DNA of 46,942 nt, taken from a bacterium. GTDB taxonomy: Bacteria > Patescibacteriota > Minisyncoccia > Portnoybacterales > JAKAHB01. The notes under the pieces are model-generated. The model was not told the DNA's origin and ran no database searches. It was given only the letters and a program-made list of their open reading frames with translations. Shown here piece after piece: positions 24,537 to 34,016 of the stretch. A program made the position numbers and the translations under genes. The stretch's first letter is position 1. The number at the start of each line of letters is the position of its first letter. The stretch covers positions 1-46,942 of the forward strand of contig JAKAHB010000003.1 of NCBI GenBank assembly GCA_021815315.1, read 5' to 3'.

Positions 24537-25376
24537 CTATTTTTGGCACGCGGGACAAAAATGGGCTGAACGGCCGCCGATTTTTATCCTGGCTATTAGA
24601 CCCGAACATTTTTTGGGGCATTTTTGGCCTTCCTTGCCATAAACTTTTAATTTTTTGTCATATTCCCCTTTTTTTCCTTTAGCATCCAGATAGTCTTTGG
24701 CTGAAGTGCCGCGGTCCTTGATGGCGTTGGCCAAAACTTTCTTTATATTTTTGTGGAGGCTTTTTATTTCCGCGTCATTTAAATCTCGAGAGGTTCTTAG
24801 CGGATGAACGCGGCTGTAAAATAATATTTCGTCCGAATAGATGTTGCCGATTCCGGCAACCAAATTTTGGTCCATTAGTAATTGCTTAATCTTTCTTTGG
24901 GGCCTCTTTTTAAGAATTGCTCGGAAAGCAGCTAGGGTGAAATTACGCTCCAGCGGTTCCGGCCCTAGGTCCTTTTCTTTGATCTCTCGATCAACCACCA
25001 GACTCTTAATCAGTTTGACGTAGCCGAATTGGCGCAAATCGTTAAAAAGCAAAAAAGAACCATCCTGAAAATGGAAAATAAGATGAGTGTGCTTATTTTT
25101 CATTTCCCTGGCTTTTTTTTCGTCGCCGGCGAAAATAAGTTGGCCGGTCATTTTCAGGTGGATGATCAAGGAAAAACCGTTATTCAGCTCAAAAATAAAA
25201 ATTTTAGCTCGGCGCCGAATCAAATTTATTTTTGCTCCCTTAATCAGCCTTTTAAATTTTAGGGCTTCAGGCTCCACCTTTTTTTCTAGGAGTACGTCAA
25301 CCGAATTGAAGGTTTTACCCTTGATTAGCCGATTGAGCTGGTTTTTGATTGTTTCGACTTCGGGTAGTTCGGGCAT
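24537..25376 (-). CDS. mutM: Formamidopyrimidine-DNA glycosylase
   Basis: 279 residues, usual length for Fpg. Starts MPELPEVET with catalytic Pro2 and Glu3. Contains the helix-two-turn-helix segment QNLVAGIGNIYSDEILF and a C-terminal zinc finger with CPKKC and CPAC. It excises 8-oxoguanine and formamidopyrimidines and cuts at the abasic site. The start overlaps the preceding membrane-protein gene by 62 bases. Confidence 0.97.
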   Translation of the reverse strand: MPELPEVETIKNQLNRLIKGKTFNSVDVLLEKKVEPEALKFKRLIKGAKINLIRRRAKIFIFELNNGFSLIIHLKMTGQLIFAGDEKKAREMKNKHTHLIFHFQDGSFLLFNDLRQFGYVKLIKSLVVDREIKEKDLGPEPLERNFTLAAFRAILKKRPQRKIKQLLMDQNLVAGIGNIYSDEILFYSRVHPLRTSRDLNDAEIKSLHKNIKKVLANAIKDRGTSAKDYLDAKGKKGEYDKKLKVYGKEGQKCPKKCSGLIARIKIGGRSAHFCPACQK

Positions 25377-26091
25377 GATAGTTTGTTTTAATGAGCTTAT
25401 CGTGAAAGGCCATAAAGATCAGTTGGGCTTGATTGCAAAAAGCTTTCAAAAAAGAATCGTCGGCCTCCAGCACGTCTTTTGTCTTGGGAAAAATTAAAAA
25501 AGTAGCGAAATTTTTTTCTCTTTCGTCGGGAATAACAAAAAAATAGCGAGAGTTCCATTTCTTCGCCCGCATATAATCCACCAGGGCCTTGTTTGAAATA
25601 TTCACAAGCCGGTCTTTTTCCAGGCGATAGCGGAATTCCGTTAACGTGCGGTGGTCTTTTTGGTCTATAAAGCGCATCAATCCCCAATCCGCCTTTATTG
25701 AAGTGGCGGCAGAAGACAAGATATTATTTAAGGCCTGCCTCAACCCGACTTGGGACAAATCTGCTTCGGTGATAGATGATGAATTCACCAAGCCCTTAAT
25801 CATCTCCAACTGGCGGTTTACTTTGCCCATGTGCTTGTAGGTTTCTATAAGCTCGCCAGTAAAAGCCGTTGTTTGTCGCGCGGCGCTCCGCTCTTTTTTT
25901 TGCACGTCAACAAAATTGGCCTGGTTGAAGATCAGCACAAAAATGCCGAAAGAAAACAGAAATAGCAAGAGGATGTAATTGGCAACCAAGAGCAGGTGTT
26001 GATTCTGGATAATCAAGGGGAGGGCGATGGCTGTGACCAGAAGCACAAAATAAAGAAAAAGAAAAATTTTTAAGGAAAAGTTTAATTTCAT
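25315..26091 (-). CDS. Membrane protein with two N-terminal TM segments and a cytoplasmic GAF-like domain
   Basis: 258 residues starting MKLNFSLKIFLFLYFVLLV. Two membrane segments (about 7-27 and 33-52) are followed by a coiled linker and a domain of about 150 residues (ADLSQVGLRQALNNILSSAA, DWGLMRFIDQK, RYFFVIPD, LIFPK) that resembles a GAF sensor fold. No kinase or cyclase output domain is present. It could be a decayed or partner sensor. The frame is open to 26133, but the ATG at 26091 fits better. Confidence 0.65.
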   Translation of the reverse strand: MKLNFSLKIFLFLYFVLLVTAIALPLIIQNQHLLLVANYILLLFLFSFGIFVLIFNQANFVDVQKKERSAARQTTAFTGELIETYKHMGKVNRQLEMIKGLVNSSSITEADLSQVGLRQALNNILSSAATSIKADWGLMRFIDQKDHRTLTEFRYRLEKDRLVNISNKALVDYMRAKKWNSRYFFVIPDEREKNFATFLIFPKTKDVLEADDSFLKAFCNQAQLIFMAFHDKLIKTNYHARTTRSRNNQKPAQSANQG

Positions 26092-26129
26092 TAATCTAAG
26101 AGTGGCATATAGACTGAAAAGGTCAAGCC

Positions 26130-27386
26130 TCAAGAGCGTAAAGCTTCTATGGGAGTAAGCCCAGCGGCTTTTTTAGCGGGGTAAATGCCGAAAACTAGTC
26201 CGGTGACGGCGGAGACAAAGAAGCCGAGCAAAACAGAGGAAACGGAGATTGTTAGCGGCCAACTTCCGCCAAGAGCCCGACCAATAAAAAACGATCCGAT
26301 CAAAGAGAGCAGCGCTCCCAAAAAAATCCCAATAATTCCACCAGCCAAAGTCAAAACTACAGCCTCAATCACAAACTGGTAAAGAATATCTTTTTTGGTA
26401 GCGCCGACCGCTTTCCTTAGACCGATTTCTCTTGTTCTTTCTCTGACAGACACTAGCATAATATTCATAATTCCAACCCCCCCGACGATCAAAGACAAAG
26501 CCGCCACCGCTCCTAGCAACAGAGTGATGCCGCCAATCACCGAATCAATGATAGTTTGCGCTTCTTCCATGGTATTAACCGCAAAATCATCTTTGTCCGG
26601 GTTGGTGATTTGGTGTTGCTGCCTCATTACCAGGGCAATATCCTTGGCGGTTTCTTGAGCCAGAGAAACATCTTTCAAGTGGAAAACGATAATCGTCACG
26701 TAATCTATGCCCATAATTTGTTTTTGCATTGTTGTTACCGGTACGTATATTTCTTTGTCTGGGTTAAAAAATCCGGCGTTCCCCTGTTTTTTCATTACCC
26801 CGATAACCTTATAACTTTGGCCCTTTATTTTTATTAACTCTCCAAGCGCCGGCTGGATACCAAAGAGATCGTCTCGCACTTCAGAGCCCAGAACGACAAC
26901 GCGGCGATTGCCGATCTCGTCTTCTTTTGACAAGAAATCTCCTTCTTCAATTCCGCCTTTGGTCATTTTGGCGGCGTTGGCATTGGTTCCGAACAAGAGA
27001 ACTTTTTTAATTTCACTTCTATAGCTGGCTAATTCCTGGCCCATAATCCCGGGATAATACATGTCCGTGTTGGCTACTTGCCTTACCACAGCTTCGGCAT
27101 CTTCTGATTTCAGGGTGATGATGGTGGCGCCCAAAGCTTGAGTGGTGGCGTTGGAGGAAGAAGTTTTTGAAGTGTTAGGGACTTTGGTTTCTACTTGGAT
27201 AATGTCGTTGCCGAAAAATTCAATTTGTTTCAACACAAAAAAGCGAAAACCTTCGCCAATGGAGAGGACGACAATAACGGTAAAGACTCCGATAACAATG
27301 CCTAAAATAGTCAAAATCGAGCGAGCTTTGTTGGCGACCAGAGCTTTTCGGGAAATATTCAATTTGTCCTTGAAGTTGCGAAACAT
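26130..27386 (-). CDS. MacB/FtsX-type ABC transporter permease (second copy)
   Basis: 418 residues. N-terminal membrane segment ARSILTILGIVIGVFTVIVV, a large extracytoplasmic MacB core domain, then three C-terminal segments with the conserved cytoplasmic loop SVRERTREIGLRKAVGATKKDI. It is a paralogue of the gene just upstream. Nine bases separate the two, so they are probably translated together and may form a heterodimer. Confidence 0.93.
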   Translation of the reverse strand: MFRNFKDKLNISRKALVANKARSILTILGIVIGVFTVIVVLSIGEGFRFFVLKQIEFFGNDIIQVETKVPNTSKTSSSNATTQALGATIITLKSEDAEAVVRQVANTDMYYPGIMGQELASYRSEIKKVLLFGTNANAAKMTKGGIEEGDFLSKEDEIGNRRVVVLGSEVRDDLFGIQPALGELIKIKGQSYKVIGVMKKQGNAGFFNPDKEIYVPVTTMQKQIMGIDYVTIIVFHLKDVSLAQETAKDIALVMRQQHQITNPDKDDFAVNTMEEAQTIIDSVIGGITLLLGAVAALSLIVGGVGIMNIMLVSVRERTREIGLRKAVGATKKDILYQFVIEAVVLTLAGGIIGIFLGALLSLIGSFFIGRALGGSWPLTISVSSVLLGFFVSAVTGLVFGIYPAKKAAGLTPIEALRS

Positions 27387-27395
27387 GTTTTTGAT

Positions 27396-28637
27396 TTATT
27401 CGTATCGCAAGGCTTCCATCGGGCTCAACCGGGAAGCTTTTTTAGCGGGGTAGATACCAAAAATTAGACCGATTAAAAAAGAGATTGAAGTAGAAACGGC
27501 TAAAGACTGCCAAGAGATTACCAAGTCCCAATTGTAGCCAAGTTTTTTGGCGATTAAGGCGACCAAGACGGAGATAGACACACCGCCCGCGATTCCAATG
27601 ATACCGCCCACCAGGCTGACAACGGTTGTTTCCAAAACAAACTGGTTTAAGATGTCTCTCTTGGTGGCACCCAGGGCTTGGCGCAAACCGATTTCTTTTA
27701 TCCTTTCGTTTACTACTACTAGCATAATATTCATAATGCCAATTCCGCCCACGACCAAAGACATGGCGGCGATGCTGGCTAGAAAATAACGGATGGCGTC
27801 GGTGATAGTGGTCAAGGCCGCAATGGCTTGGCTGGAGTTTTCAACCGTAAAGTCGTCTTGGTCGGGGCCGGGGATTCTGTGCCGCGCTCTCATTAAAGCC
27901 TCAATATCGTTGATTGACGGCTGAATATTTTTAGTGTCGTCAATTTTTATTCTAGCGACCGTTATGTAATTAATTCCCAGAATCATTTTTTGGGCGGTGG
28001 CCAAAGGCAAAAAAACTTGAGCGTCTTGGTTTTCAAAACCGGCCGAACCCTTTTTCTCCATGACTCCGACTACCTGGAAGCTCACCCCTTTTATTTTAAC
28101 GGTTTCGCCGATCGGGTCCTGCCCCTGGAATAAATCTTCTGCCACTTGGCTGCCCAAGACCAGGGATTTACCCATATTCAAAGCTTCGTTTTCGCTTATA
28201 AACCGGCCTTTGGCCACGGCTACGTTTTGGACGATAATATATTTGTCCGTTACTCCGGAAAAGTTAAAGTAATTGTTATGATTTTTCCAGCTGATTTGTT
28301 CATACCCCCTGACCATGGGAGAAACAGCGACCGCGTGAGGCACATTGTTCTTTTGGGCCAGAGCCTGCGCGTCGCTAAAGGTGAGGGTGGTTATTTTTAT
28401 TCCCATGATTGAAGCGGGCGGAGAATTTTTTTCGCTTTTCCCCGGCAGGACGCCAACCAAGTTGCTACCAACACTTGTAACCTGGTTAACAATCAGACTT
28501 TGCGCGCCGGCACCAACAGAAACAATGACGATAACCGAACCAATACCGACAACTATGCCGAGCATGGTTAAAAAAGACCTCAATTTGTTGGCCTTGAGGT
28601 TTTGCAGTGACATTTTTATAACGGCGCGAATTTTCAC
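27396..28637 (-). CDS. MacB/FtsX-type ABC transporter permease (first copy)
   Basis: 413 residues with the same layout as its neighbour: LRSFLTMLGIVVGIGSVIVI at the N-terminus, a MacB periplasmic core domain, and the loop VVNERIKEIGLRQALGATKRDI before the last two membrane segments. MacB-type permeases move substrates from the outer membrane leaflet by mechanical coupling instead of through a channel. It follows the ATPase gene by 70 bases. Confidence 0.93.
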   Translation of the reverse strand: MKIRAVIKMSLQNLKANKLRSFLTMLGIVVGIGSVIVIVSVGAGAQSLIVNQVTSVGSNLVGVLPGKSEKNSPPASIMGIKITTLTFSDAQALAQKNNVPHAVAVSPMVRGYEQISWKNHNNYFNFSGVTDKYIIVQNVAVAKGRFISENEALNMGKSLVLGSQVAEDLFQGQDPIGETVKIKGVSFQVVGVMEKKGSAGFENQDAQVFLPLATAQKMILGINYITVARIKIDDTKNIQPSINDIEALMRARHRIPGPDQDDFTVENSSQAIAALTTITDAIRYFLASIAAMSLVVGGIGIMNIMLVVVNERIKEIGLRQALGATKRDILNQFVLETTVVSLVGGIIGIAGGVSISVLVALIAKKLGYNWDLVISWQSLAVSTSISFLIGLIFGIYPAKKASRLSPMEALRYE

Positions 28638-28707
28638 AGAGGAACGAAAGCAGAAAGCGGAACGTAGAATAAGAATAACTACCGGTCGCCCGCTGCTTCC
28701 AAGTTGT

Positions 28708-29436
28708 TTATTTTCCCAATTCTCCTTCGCGATCCGCCAGGAGGCGATTGATTATCGGTTCATCGCTCAAAATTTTTCCATCGTGGATCTTTATCATTCT
28801 GGTTCCATGTTCCGCCGTCGCGCTTTCGTGCGTTACCAAAACAACGGTATGTCCCTGGTGGTTTAGCTCTTGCAGGATACTCATTACCTGTTGGCCGGAT
28901 TTAGAATCCAGATTTCCGGTCGGTTCATCGGCGAAAATGATTGATGGATTATTAACAAACGCCCTGGCGATAGCCACTCGTTGCTGTTCGCCGCCGGAAA
29001 GTTGGTTGGGCATGTTATTGATGCGATGCTCCATCCCCACGGCTCGGATGACCTTGAGGGCCAGCTCTTCCTCTTTGGCTTGAGACAGGCCGACATAACT
29101 TAAAGGGAGAACGACATTCTCTAAAACAGAAATTCTGGGTAATAGATTAAAGCTCTGGAAAATAAATCCGATTTCTTTATTGCGTAAACGAGCCAGTTGA
29201 TCATCCGATAACTGGCTGGTATCTTCGCCTCGTAAAAAATATTTACCGCTAGTGGGACGATCAAGCAATCCGATAATATGCATTAGGGTTGACTTACCCG
29301 AACCCGACGGTCCCATAATTGAGAGAAACTCCCCTTCTTGGATGGAAAAAGTGACGCCCTTCAGAACGTGGGTCGTAATATCGCTGCCGGGGTTGCCGTA
29401 ATTTTTTGTAATCTGCTCCAATCTGATTAAGTCCAT
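28708..29436 (-). CDS. ABC transporter ATPase, MacB/LolD type
   Basis: 242 residues. Walker [11 protein letters not shown]-loop FQSFNLLPR, signature [14 protein letters not shown], Walker [13 protein letters not shown] and H-loop VTHE are all intact. Powers the two FtsX-type permeases encoded next. It starts three bases after the adaptor stop codon. Confidence 0.96.
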   Translation of the reverse strand: MDLIRLEQITKNYGNPGSDITTHVLKGVTFSIQEGEFLSIMGPSGSGKSTLMHIIGLLDRPTSGKYFLRGEDTSQLSDDQLARLRNKEIGFIFQSFNLLPRISVLENVVLPLSYVGLSQAKEEELALKVIRAVGMEHRINNMPNQLSGGEQQRVAIARAFVNNPSIIFADEPTGNLDSKSGQQVMSILQELNHQGHTVVLVTHESATAEHGTRMIKIHDGKILSDEPIINRLLADREGELGK

Positions 29437-29439
29437 AGG

Positions 29440-31206
29440 CTATTTTTGGATAAAAGTGATAACCTTATCCCCTTCCACCAGCCCCGACAAAACTTCGGCG
29501 TCTCCACTGCTGCTGCGCAGACCAAGGCTAATTTGCCTTTCCACGTAGGTTTTGTCTCTAGGGATTCTAACAAAGCTCTCTTGACCCCGCTCAATAACGG
29601 CTCTTTGGGGGATGGTCAAAACCTGGTTTTTGGTATCGGTGGTGATTTCCAGGTTGGCGGTCATTCCGGGTTTTATTTCTTTGTCTTGGGAAGAGAAGGC
29701 CACTGTTATTTTATAATAAATGACATCCTGGATGACCGTTTGGGCGGGATCAACCTTGACTACTTTTCCCGACCAGCCTCGGCCATAAGGGAAAGCATCA
29801 AGCGTGATGGTTGCCGGGTCGTTCACTTTAATGTGGGCGATATCAATTTCGGACACGTTGGCTTCAATTTGGTTGTCGCTTAGACTGATCATCTTTACAG
29901 CAATTCCTCCGGGCTGGGTTGTTTCTCCCTTCTTGATGTTCATCGCGGTAATAGTGCCATCAACCGGAGCGATAATTTGCGTGTCTTTTAATTTATTTTC
30001 TAGGGTCGCAAGAGCGGCGGCAGACTGAAAAACCCGAGCTTGGGCGACTTGGATATCAACGGTTCTTGGCCCCGATTTTTTAAGATTCAGTTGGTCAAGA
30101 GTCGTGCCGACTTGAGACTCCGCTTGTTGCGAGCTTGAAGCTGCTTGAGTTTGGGCCACGCTCAATGATTGGGAGGCAGTATCAACGCTTCTCTGGGCGC
30201 TGTTTATATTGTTATCATTGGTGGTTTTTTGGGTGGAGATACTCTGTTTGGCGGTGGTCAAGTTGTAAATTTCCGTGTTCATGGTTGTTATCTCGCCCTC
30301 AACCGTTGTTTTGTCGGTGCTAGTAGCTCCATATGAGGAATCGCTCATGGCGTTACGAACAAGCTGCAACGCGTCTCTTGTTTTTTGAGCGGCGACAATC
30401 ATTTTTTCAGTGGCCAAAATAACGTTGCTCTCGCTGGCATTGATTCTAGCCTGGTTGAGATAATCAACCGCTCCCAGCAATCCATAAGTGGAATTGCCGG
30501 AATAGGCCTGAAGGGCTTCTTGCTCGCTATTGCTGATAAGCACCCCGTTTTGATCCAAACGAGCGAAATAAGTTTCGCGCATGTTTTTCAGTGTTTTCAG
30601 CAAGGCCTTGTTTACTTTGCTGTCTGAAGACTGGACAGTATTTAGGGCCGATTCAACGGCTTGTCTAAGATCCTGATCGGCTTTTTTTCTAACGTCGGCA
30701 AGATTTTTGACGGCGTTGTCGTAAGCCGTTTGGGTGCTGCTGATGGAGGCGGCGTTATTACTTCTAACTACCTCAAGATTAGCTACGGCATTATTATAGT
30801 TGGTTTGGGCAATTTGGATTTCTTCGGGGGTAGAGCCGGCTTTGGCTTGGTTTAGTTGGGCTTGCGCGATGGCGACAGTCGCGCGAGCCTCCCCTATCTG
30901 GCTCGTCAGATCGGTATTTTCTTGCTGAGCGATAATAGCCCCTTCTTTTACTGAATCACCCACTTCCGAATCTATCCCGGAGATTTTGCCGGAATTTTTA
31001 AACTGAAGCTCAAACTCCTCGGCTTTTTTGACCGTGCCGGTGACATTAACCTTGTAGGTCAAGTCTTTGATTGAAGCAGAAGCAGTTTCAAAAGGGGGCT
31101 GTTGTTGTCTGGTTAAACTAAAAACAACCAGTCCGCCAGCGATAAGTAACGGGATGTATAAAAAAGTGATAAATCTCCAAGAAAGAAGCTTGGGCGATAA
31201 GCGCAT
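29440..31206 (-). CDS. MacA-like membrane fusion (HlyD-family) adaptor
   Basis: 588 residues, longer than the ~370 of MacA. N-terminal anchor (FITFLYIPLLIAGGLVVFSL), a split lipoyl domain (GKISGIDSEVGDSVKEGAIIAQQ at the start and IIAPVDGTITAMNIKKGE after), between them a long alpha-helical hairpin of about 320 residues rich in Ala/Gln/Ser, and C-terminal beta-barrel domains. In a cell without a recognised outer membrane channel the long hairpin may cross the cell wall or S-layer. It is cotranscribed with the regulator upstream and the ABC genes downstream. Confidence 0.92.
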   Translation of the reverse strand: MRLSPKLLSWRFITFLYIPLLIAGGLVVFSLTRQQQPPFETASASIKDLTYKVNVTGTVKKAEEFELQFKNSGKISGIDSEVGDSVKEGAIIAQQENTDLTSQIGEARATVAIAQAQLNQAKAGSTPEEIQIAQTNYNNAVANLEVVRSNNAASISSTQTAYDNAVKNLADVRKKADQDLRQAVESALNTVQSSDSKVNKALLKTLKNMRETYFARLDQNGVLISNSEQEALQAYSGNSTYGLLGAVDYLNQARINASESNVILATEKMIVAAQKTRDALQLVRNAMSDSSYGATSTDKTTVEGEITTMNTEIYNLTTAKQSISTQKTTNDNNINSAQRSVDTASQSLSVAQTQAASSSQQAESQVGTTLDQLNLKKSGPRTVDIQVAQARVFQSAAALATLENKLKDTQIIAPVDGTITAMNIKKGETTQPGGIAVKMISLSDNQIEANVSEIDIAHIKVNDPATITLDAFPYGRGWSGKVVKVDPAQTVIQDVIYYKITVAFSSQDKEIKPGMTANLEITTDTKNQVLTIPQRAVIERGQESFVRIPRDKTYVERQISLGLRSSSGDAEVLSGLVEGDKVITFIQK

Positions 31207-31207
31207 G

Positions 31208-31441
31208 TTATTTTGGCTGATTAATGATTTTTGTGAATTTGGATATTTCAGTCTCCGCTTTGGCTAGAATGCTTTTCATCGAAACGGCTTTAACCAAAAC
31301 CAGGGCGTCTTTCCCGCGACAAAAAACAAACAGCTTTTCTCCCCTTTTCAGTCCCAGCTTTTTTCGAGCTTCTGCCGGAATGACCACCTGCCCCCTCCCT
31401 CCCAGCTTGGAAATTCCGCAACACTCTAGGTCTATGTGCAT
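31208..31441 (-). CDS. AbrB/SpoVT-family transcription regulator
   Basis: 77 residues. The swapped-hairpin DNA-binding core GGRGQVVIPAEARKKLGLKRG is complete (residues 14-34), followed by a helical tail. An unusual ECCG precedes it. It is the first gene of the exporter operon, one base from the adaptor, and a palindrome overlaps the operon's -10 element, so it probably regulates its own operon. Confidence 0.9.
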   Translation of the reverse strand: MHIDLECCGISKLGGRGQVVIPAEARKKLGLKRGEKLFVFCRGKDALVLVKAVSMKSILAKAETEISKFTKIINQPK

Positions 31442-31466
31442 AATCAGATAAGTATGAAAAATACGA

Positions 31467-31502
31467 ATAGTCTGACTATAACAAAAATAAGCCCCCTGTC
31501 AA
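31467..31502 (-). promoter_or_regulatory. Promoter and candidate operator of the exporter operon
   Basis: Minus strand TTGACA (31497-31502), a 16-bp spacer and TATAGT (31475-31480). A perfect 6+6 palindrome, ATAGTC-T-GACTAT (31467-31479), overlaps the -10 element and the start of transcription, a place where a bound regulator would block initiation. Confidence 0.7.
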
Positions 31503-31553
31503 CAGGCAAAGGCGGGAAAGAAATAAAAAACACGCAGATGACTTTTCAGTTGG

Positions 31554-31700
31554 CTACTCCGCTTTTGCTTCCCCGTTCTCTATCAGCTGCATATCTTCTC
31601 CGCAACAGACAAGGGTTCCGCCGCCAACCTTGGTAACAACCACTTCATTGCCGCAAACATTGCAGTGGTATTTTTCGTGGACATTTTTTACGGGAGGCAT
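31554..31700 (-). CDS. Desulforedoxin-like small iron protein
   Basis: 48 residues starting MPPVKNVHEKYHCNVCGN. It has the desulforedoxin/desulfoferrodoxin N-terminal pattern: CNVC, then GGGTLVCCGEDMQLIE, four Cys binding one iron. Such modules work in superoxide reduction or electron transfer, which fits an anaerobe with a hydrogenase. The frame is open to 31736 but the upstream part lies in an AT-rich repeat-like stretch, so the ATG at 31700 is chosen. Confidence 0.85.
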   Translation of the reverse strand: MPPVKNVHEKYHCNVCGNEVVVTKVGGGTLVCCGEDMQLIENGEAKAE

Positions 31701-31767
31701 AGCTTTAAATTTCCAATTACCAATTTCCAATTTCAAGCAACGAAGCTGGAAACCGAACCGGAAATTT

Positions 31768-31986
31768 TTATTTAATAATTTCTATTATTTTATTGCGGGT
31801 ACTGTGCCCGACCACAATTCTAACGCTGTTTTTTGGGACTTTGAAATGGCCAGCCAACAGCTCAACAACCGCTTTGTTGGCGAGTCCCTTTTCTGGAGCG
31901 GCCGTGGTATAGACTCTGAAGACACCCGCTTCTTCTCTGACCAGATTTTTAGAGGATTTTGGGATGACTTTGATGTTAAGCTTCAA
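31768..31986 (-). CDS. DUF167/YggU family protein
   Basis: 72 residues, the whole of a DUF167 domain: LNIKVIPKSSKN, VYTTAAPEKGLANKAVVELL and VRIVVGHSTRNKIIEI. Function unknown; the fold is a small alpha/beta domain. Translation begins at a TTG only two bases after the stop of the cyclophilin gene, indicating coupling. Confidence 0.9.
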   Translation of the reverse strand: MKLNIKVIPKSSKNLVREEAGVFRVYTTAAPEKGLANKAVVELLAGHFKVPKNSVRIVVGHSTRNKIIEIIK

Positions 31987-31988
31987 AA

Positions 31989-32705
31989 CTATTTTTCAAT
32001 GGTTATACTGGTTATCCCGTCTCTTTCCTGTATTTTTTTGACGACATCCATCCCGGAAACAACCTTCCCAAAGACGGTATGTTTGCCGTTTAGATGGGGC
32101 TGATCTTCGTCGGTGGTTATGAAAAATTGCGAGCCGTTGGTGTTGGGGCCGGAATTGGCCATAGCGAGAGCGCCCACCGTGTTAGGCAAAGAAACCAAGT
32201 CGGTGCGATATTTATAGCCTTGTTTTTCCAGGACGGAAATTTGCTCGTCGCTTAATCCTAGGCTTTTTGGGTTGATCTCGTCTTCAAAAGTATAACCCGG
32301 TCCCCCGGTCCCAATTTTGGAAACATCGCCGCCCTCCTTGGTGTTGGGGTCGCCTCCTTGGATAACAAACCCGGGAACAACCCGATGAAAAGCGGTTCCA
32401 TTGTAAAATCCTTCTTGGGCCAGTTTTTCAAAGTTGGCTACCGTTTTGGGGGCGTTGGCGGGAAATAGTTCCAGTTTAATCTCGCCTTTCAGCGTTTTCA
32501 TCACGGCATATTCGTGTTTTTGAGTATCCACGCCTGTTTGAGCGGCCTTATGTTTAAGCGCGCGCCAACCAAAAACAGCTAACGTCAAGAAGATAACTAT
32601 CCCGGCTATAACATAGATGTTCTTCTTTTTCTTTCCCTTTTTAATTTCTGCTTGAGCCTGCTGCTCAAGCTTTCGTTGTTGTTTTAATTTTTGTTTTTTG
32701 CCCAT
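31989..32705 (-). CDS. Membrane-anchored cyclophilin-type peptidyl-prolyl isomerase
   Basis: 238 residues. Lys-rich cytoplasmic start, one membrane segment ([18 protein letters not shown]), then a cyclophilin domain with the catalytic [32 protein letters not shown] and [12 protein letters not shown] segments. It speeds proline isomerisation of secreted proteins outside the membrane. The ATG at 32705 is preferred over a TTG nine bases upstream. A family-typical insertion (about 25 residues, [19 protein letters not shown]) lies between [12 protein letters not shown] and LVSLPN. Confidence 0.95.
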   Translation of the reverse strand: MGKKQKLKQQRKLEQQAQAEIKKGKKKKNIYVIAGIVIFLTLAVFGWRALKHKAAQTGVDTQKHEYAVMKTLKGEIKLELFPANAPKTVANFEKLAQEGFYNGTAFHRVVPGFVIQGGDPNTKEGGDVSKIGTGGPGYTFEDEINPKSLGLSDEQISVLEKQGYKYRTDLVSLPNTVGALAMANSGPNTNGSQFFITTDEDQPHLNGKHTVFGKVVSGMDVVKKIQERDGITSITIEK

Positions 32706-32738
32706 GATAATCAAAGCGTTAGTTGATAATAATCGCTT

Positions 32739-33482
32739 TTATTCAAATAAAAGCAGTATTGCCATTATCGCAATTCCGCCCAAAAATGCAACCAATTGCG
32801 CCAAAGAATGTTTTGGCCGACATTCCTTGTGAATTTCCGGGATCAAAGCCGCGCAAGCGACATAAAAAAAGCCCCCGATGGTCAAGGCCAAAATAAAGGT
32901 GATAAACAGGCCAGATCCAAAACCAAAGATAATAACAATCAAGGCTCCCAAAAGTGCGAACAAGGCGGTAACAAAATTAAGGAACAAGGCTCTTTTTCTG
33001 CTGAATCCGGCGTGCACTAAAATTCCGAAGTTACCGATTTCTTGAGGGATTTCGTGGAGCACCACCGCCAAAAAAGTGGTTATTCCCAGCGGGACGGAAA
33101 CTAAAAAACTGGCGGCGATAATCATCCCGTCAATGGCGTTGTGCAGGGAGTCGCCGATTAGATTGTTGATCCCCACGGGATGAATATGGGCGCCACTGGT
33201 GGGGACATGACAGTGTCGCCAGCAAACGATTTTTTCCAATAGTAAAAAAATAAAAACACCCCCTAAAATAAAAGCCCCGGTTTTAACCGAAAAGCCGTCG
33301 TTTTTGGCCACTTGAGGAATCAAATGAAAAAAAGCATCGCCCAGAAGAGCTCCCGCGGAGAAGCTGACCAAGAAAAAAATGGTTTTTTCCAGGGTTTCTT
33401 TTTTAAAGCTTAACCAAAAAACACCCAGCAAGGAAAGCAGGCTGACAAAGAGAACGCTGATTAAAATATAAAAGACTGTCAT
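32739..33482 (-). CDS. ZIP-family metal transporter
   Basis: 247 residues starting MTVFYILISVLF, about eight membrane segments. The metal-binding helices are clear: GDSLHNAIDGMIIAASF (HNxxDG) and LAVVLHEIPQEIGNFGIL (HEIPQE). A His-rich loop (CWRHCHVPTSGAHIH) precedes them. It imports zinc or another divalent metal. The ATG at 33482 is nine bases from an extended -10 sequence, so the mRNA is probably leaderless. Confidence 0.94.
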   Translation of the reverse strand: MTVFYILISVLFVSLLSLLGVFWLSFKKETLEKTIFFLVSFSAGALLGDAFFHLIPQVAKNDGFSVKTGAFILGGVFIFLLLEKIVCWRHCHVPTSGAHIHPVGINNLIGDSLHNAIDGMIIAASFLVSVPLGITTFLAVVLHEIPQEIGNFGILVHAGFSRKRALFLNFVTALFALLGALIVIIFGFGSGLFITFILALTIGGFFYVACAALIPEIHKECRPKHSLAQLVAFLGGIAIMAILLLFE

Positions 33483-33491
33483 GATAGTTAA

Positions 33492-33500
33492 ATTATAACA
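33492..33500 (-). promoter_or_regulatory. Extended -10 promoter of the ZIP gene, leaderless
   Basis: Minus strand TGTTATAAT (33492-33500, TGnTATAAT form). The start codon follows 9 bases downstream, leaving room for almost no leader. Confidence 0.65.
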
Positions 33501-33521
33501 CAACTTTTGAATTTCTTTTCA

Positions 33522-33550
33522 TTGACATTAAATCGATAAGTTTCTATATT
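33522..33550 (+). promoter_or_regulatory. Sigma70-type promoter of the 146-aa orphan gene
   Basis: TTGACA (33522-33527), a 17-bp spacer and TATATT (33545-33550), 25 bases before the start codon. Confidence 0.85.
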
Positions 33551-33575
33551 GCGTTTAAGCGGAAAGGAGGGGCCG

Positions 33576-34016
33576 ATGAAATTAAGAGGCGAAATCCCAA
33601 TCGTGGGCTGGGCGGAGGAATTCTTGGCCGTTAACCCCAGGGCATCTTTTTGTCTGGGGCCGGAGATCTACAGCTTTTCTCCAGAAAGATTTTTCTTGCG
33701 GCTAGAGGTTGAGCTGGGCGGCATCTCGTTCTCTTTCCCGCCTTTTGATCCGGCCATGGCGGTTTCCGGGTTGCCCAAAAGAGTTCAAAAGCTCTGCTGG
33801 GTTATTGCTAAAAGCAAAAAGGCGGAAAGCTTTAACCGGCTGGCCGACGCGTTGGCAAAAGATTCTCGCCTGAACATTGAAGAAAACGGCGGGATAATCA
33901 GTTTCGTGCTGATGCTGGACATTATCACCGATTATCTGGTGTTAACCCCGGTGGAAATCCCCGCCTTCCTGTTCTTCCATTCCCAACGGAGGCCATCAGG
34001 TTTGGCCTGTTGCTAA
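33576..34016 (+). CDS. Orphan 146-aa protein next to the retron-like locus, unknown function
   Basis: A probably soluble alpha/beta protein: MKLRGEIPIVGWAEEFLAVN, a strand-rich middle (FFLRLEVELGGISFSFPPFD), a charged helix (AKSKKAESFNRLADALAKD) and a hydrophobic stretch (ISFVLMLDIITDYLVLTP) near the C-terminus that might associate with membrane. No family is recognised. AAGGAGG precedes the ATG; promoter and terminator are its own. It lies directly upstream of the structured RNA and reverse transcriptase in the same orientation, so it could be a toxic or defence partner, but the layout also matches unrelated orphan genes of this window. Confidence 0.72.
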   Translation: MKLRGEIPIVGWAEEFLAVNPRASFCLGPEIYSFSPERFFLRLEVELGGISFSFPPFDPAMAVSGLPKRVQKLCWVIAKSKKAESFNRLADALAKDSRLNIEENGGIISFVLMLDIITDYLVLTPVEIPAFLFFHSQRRPSGLACC

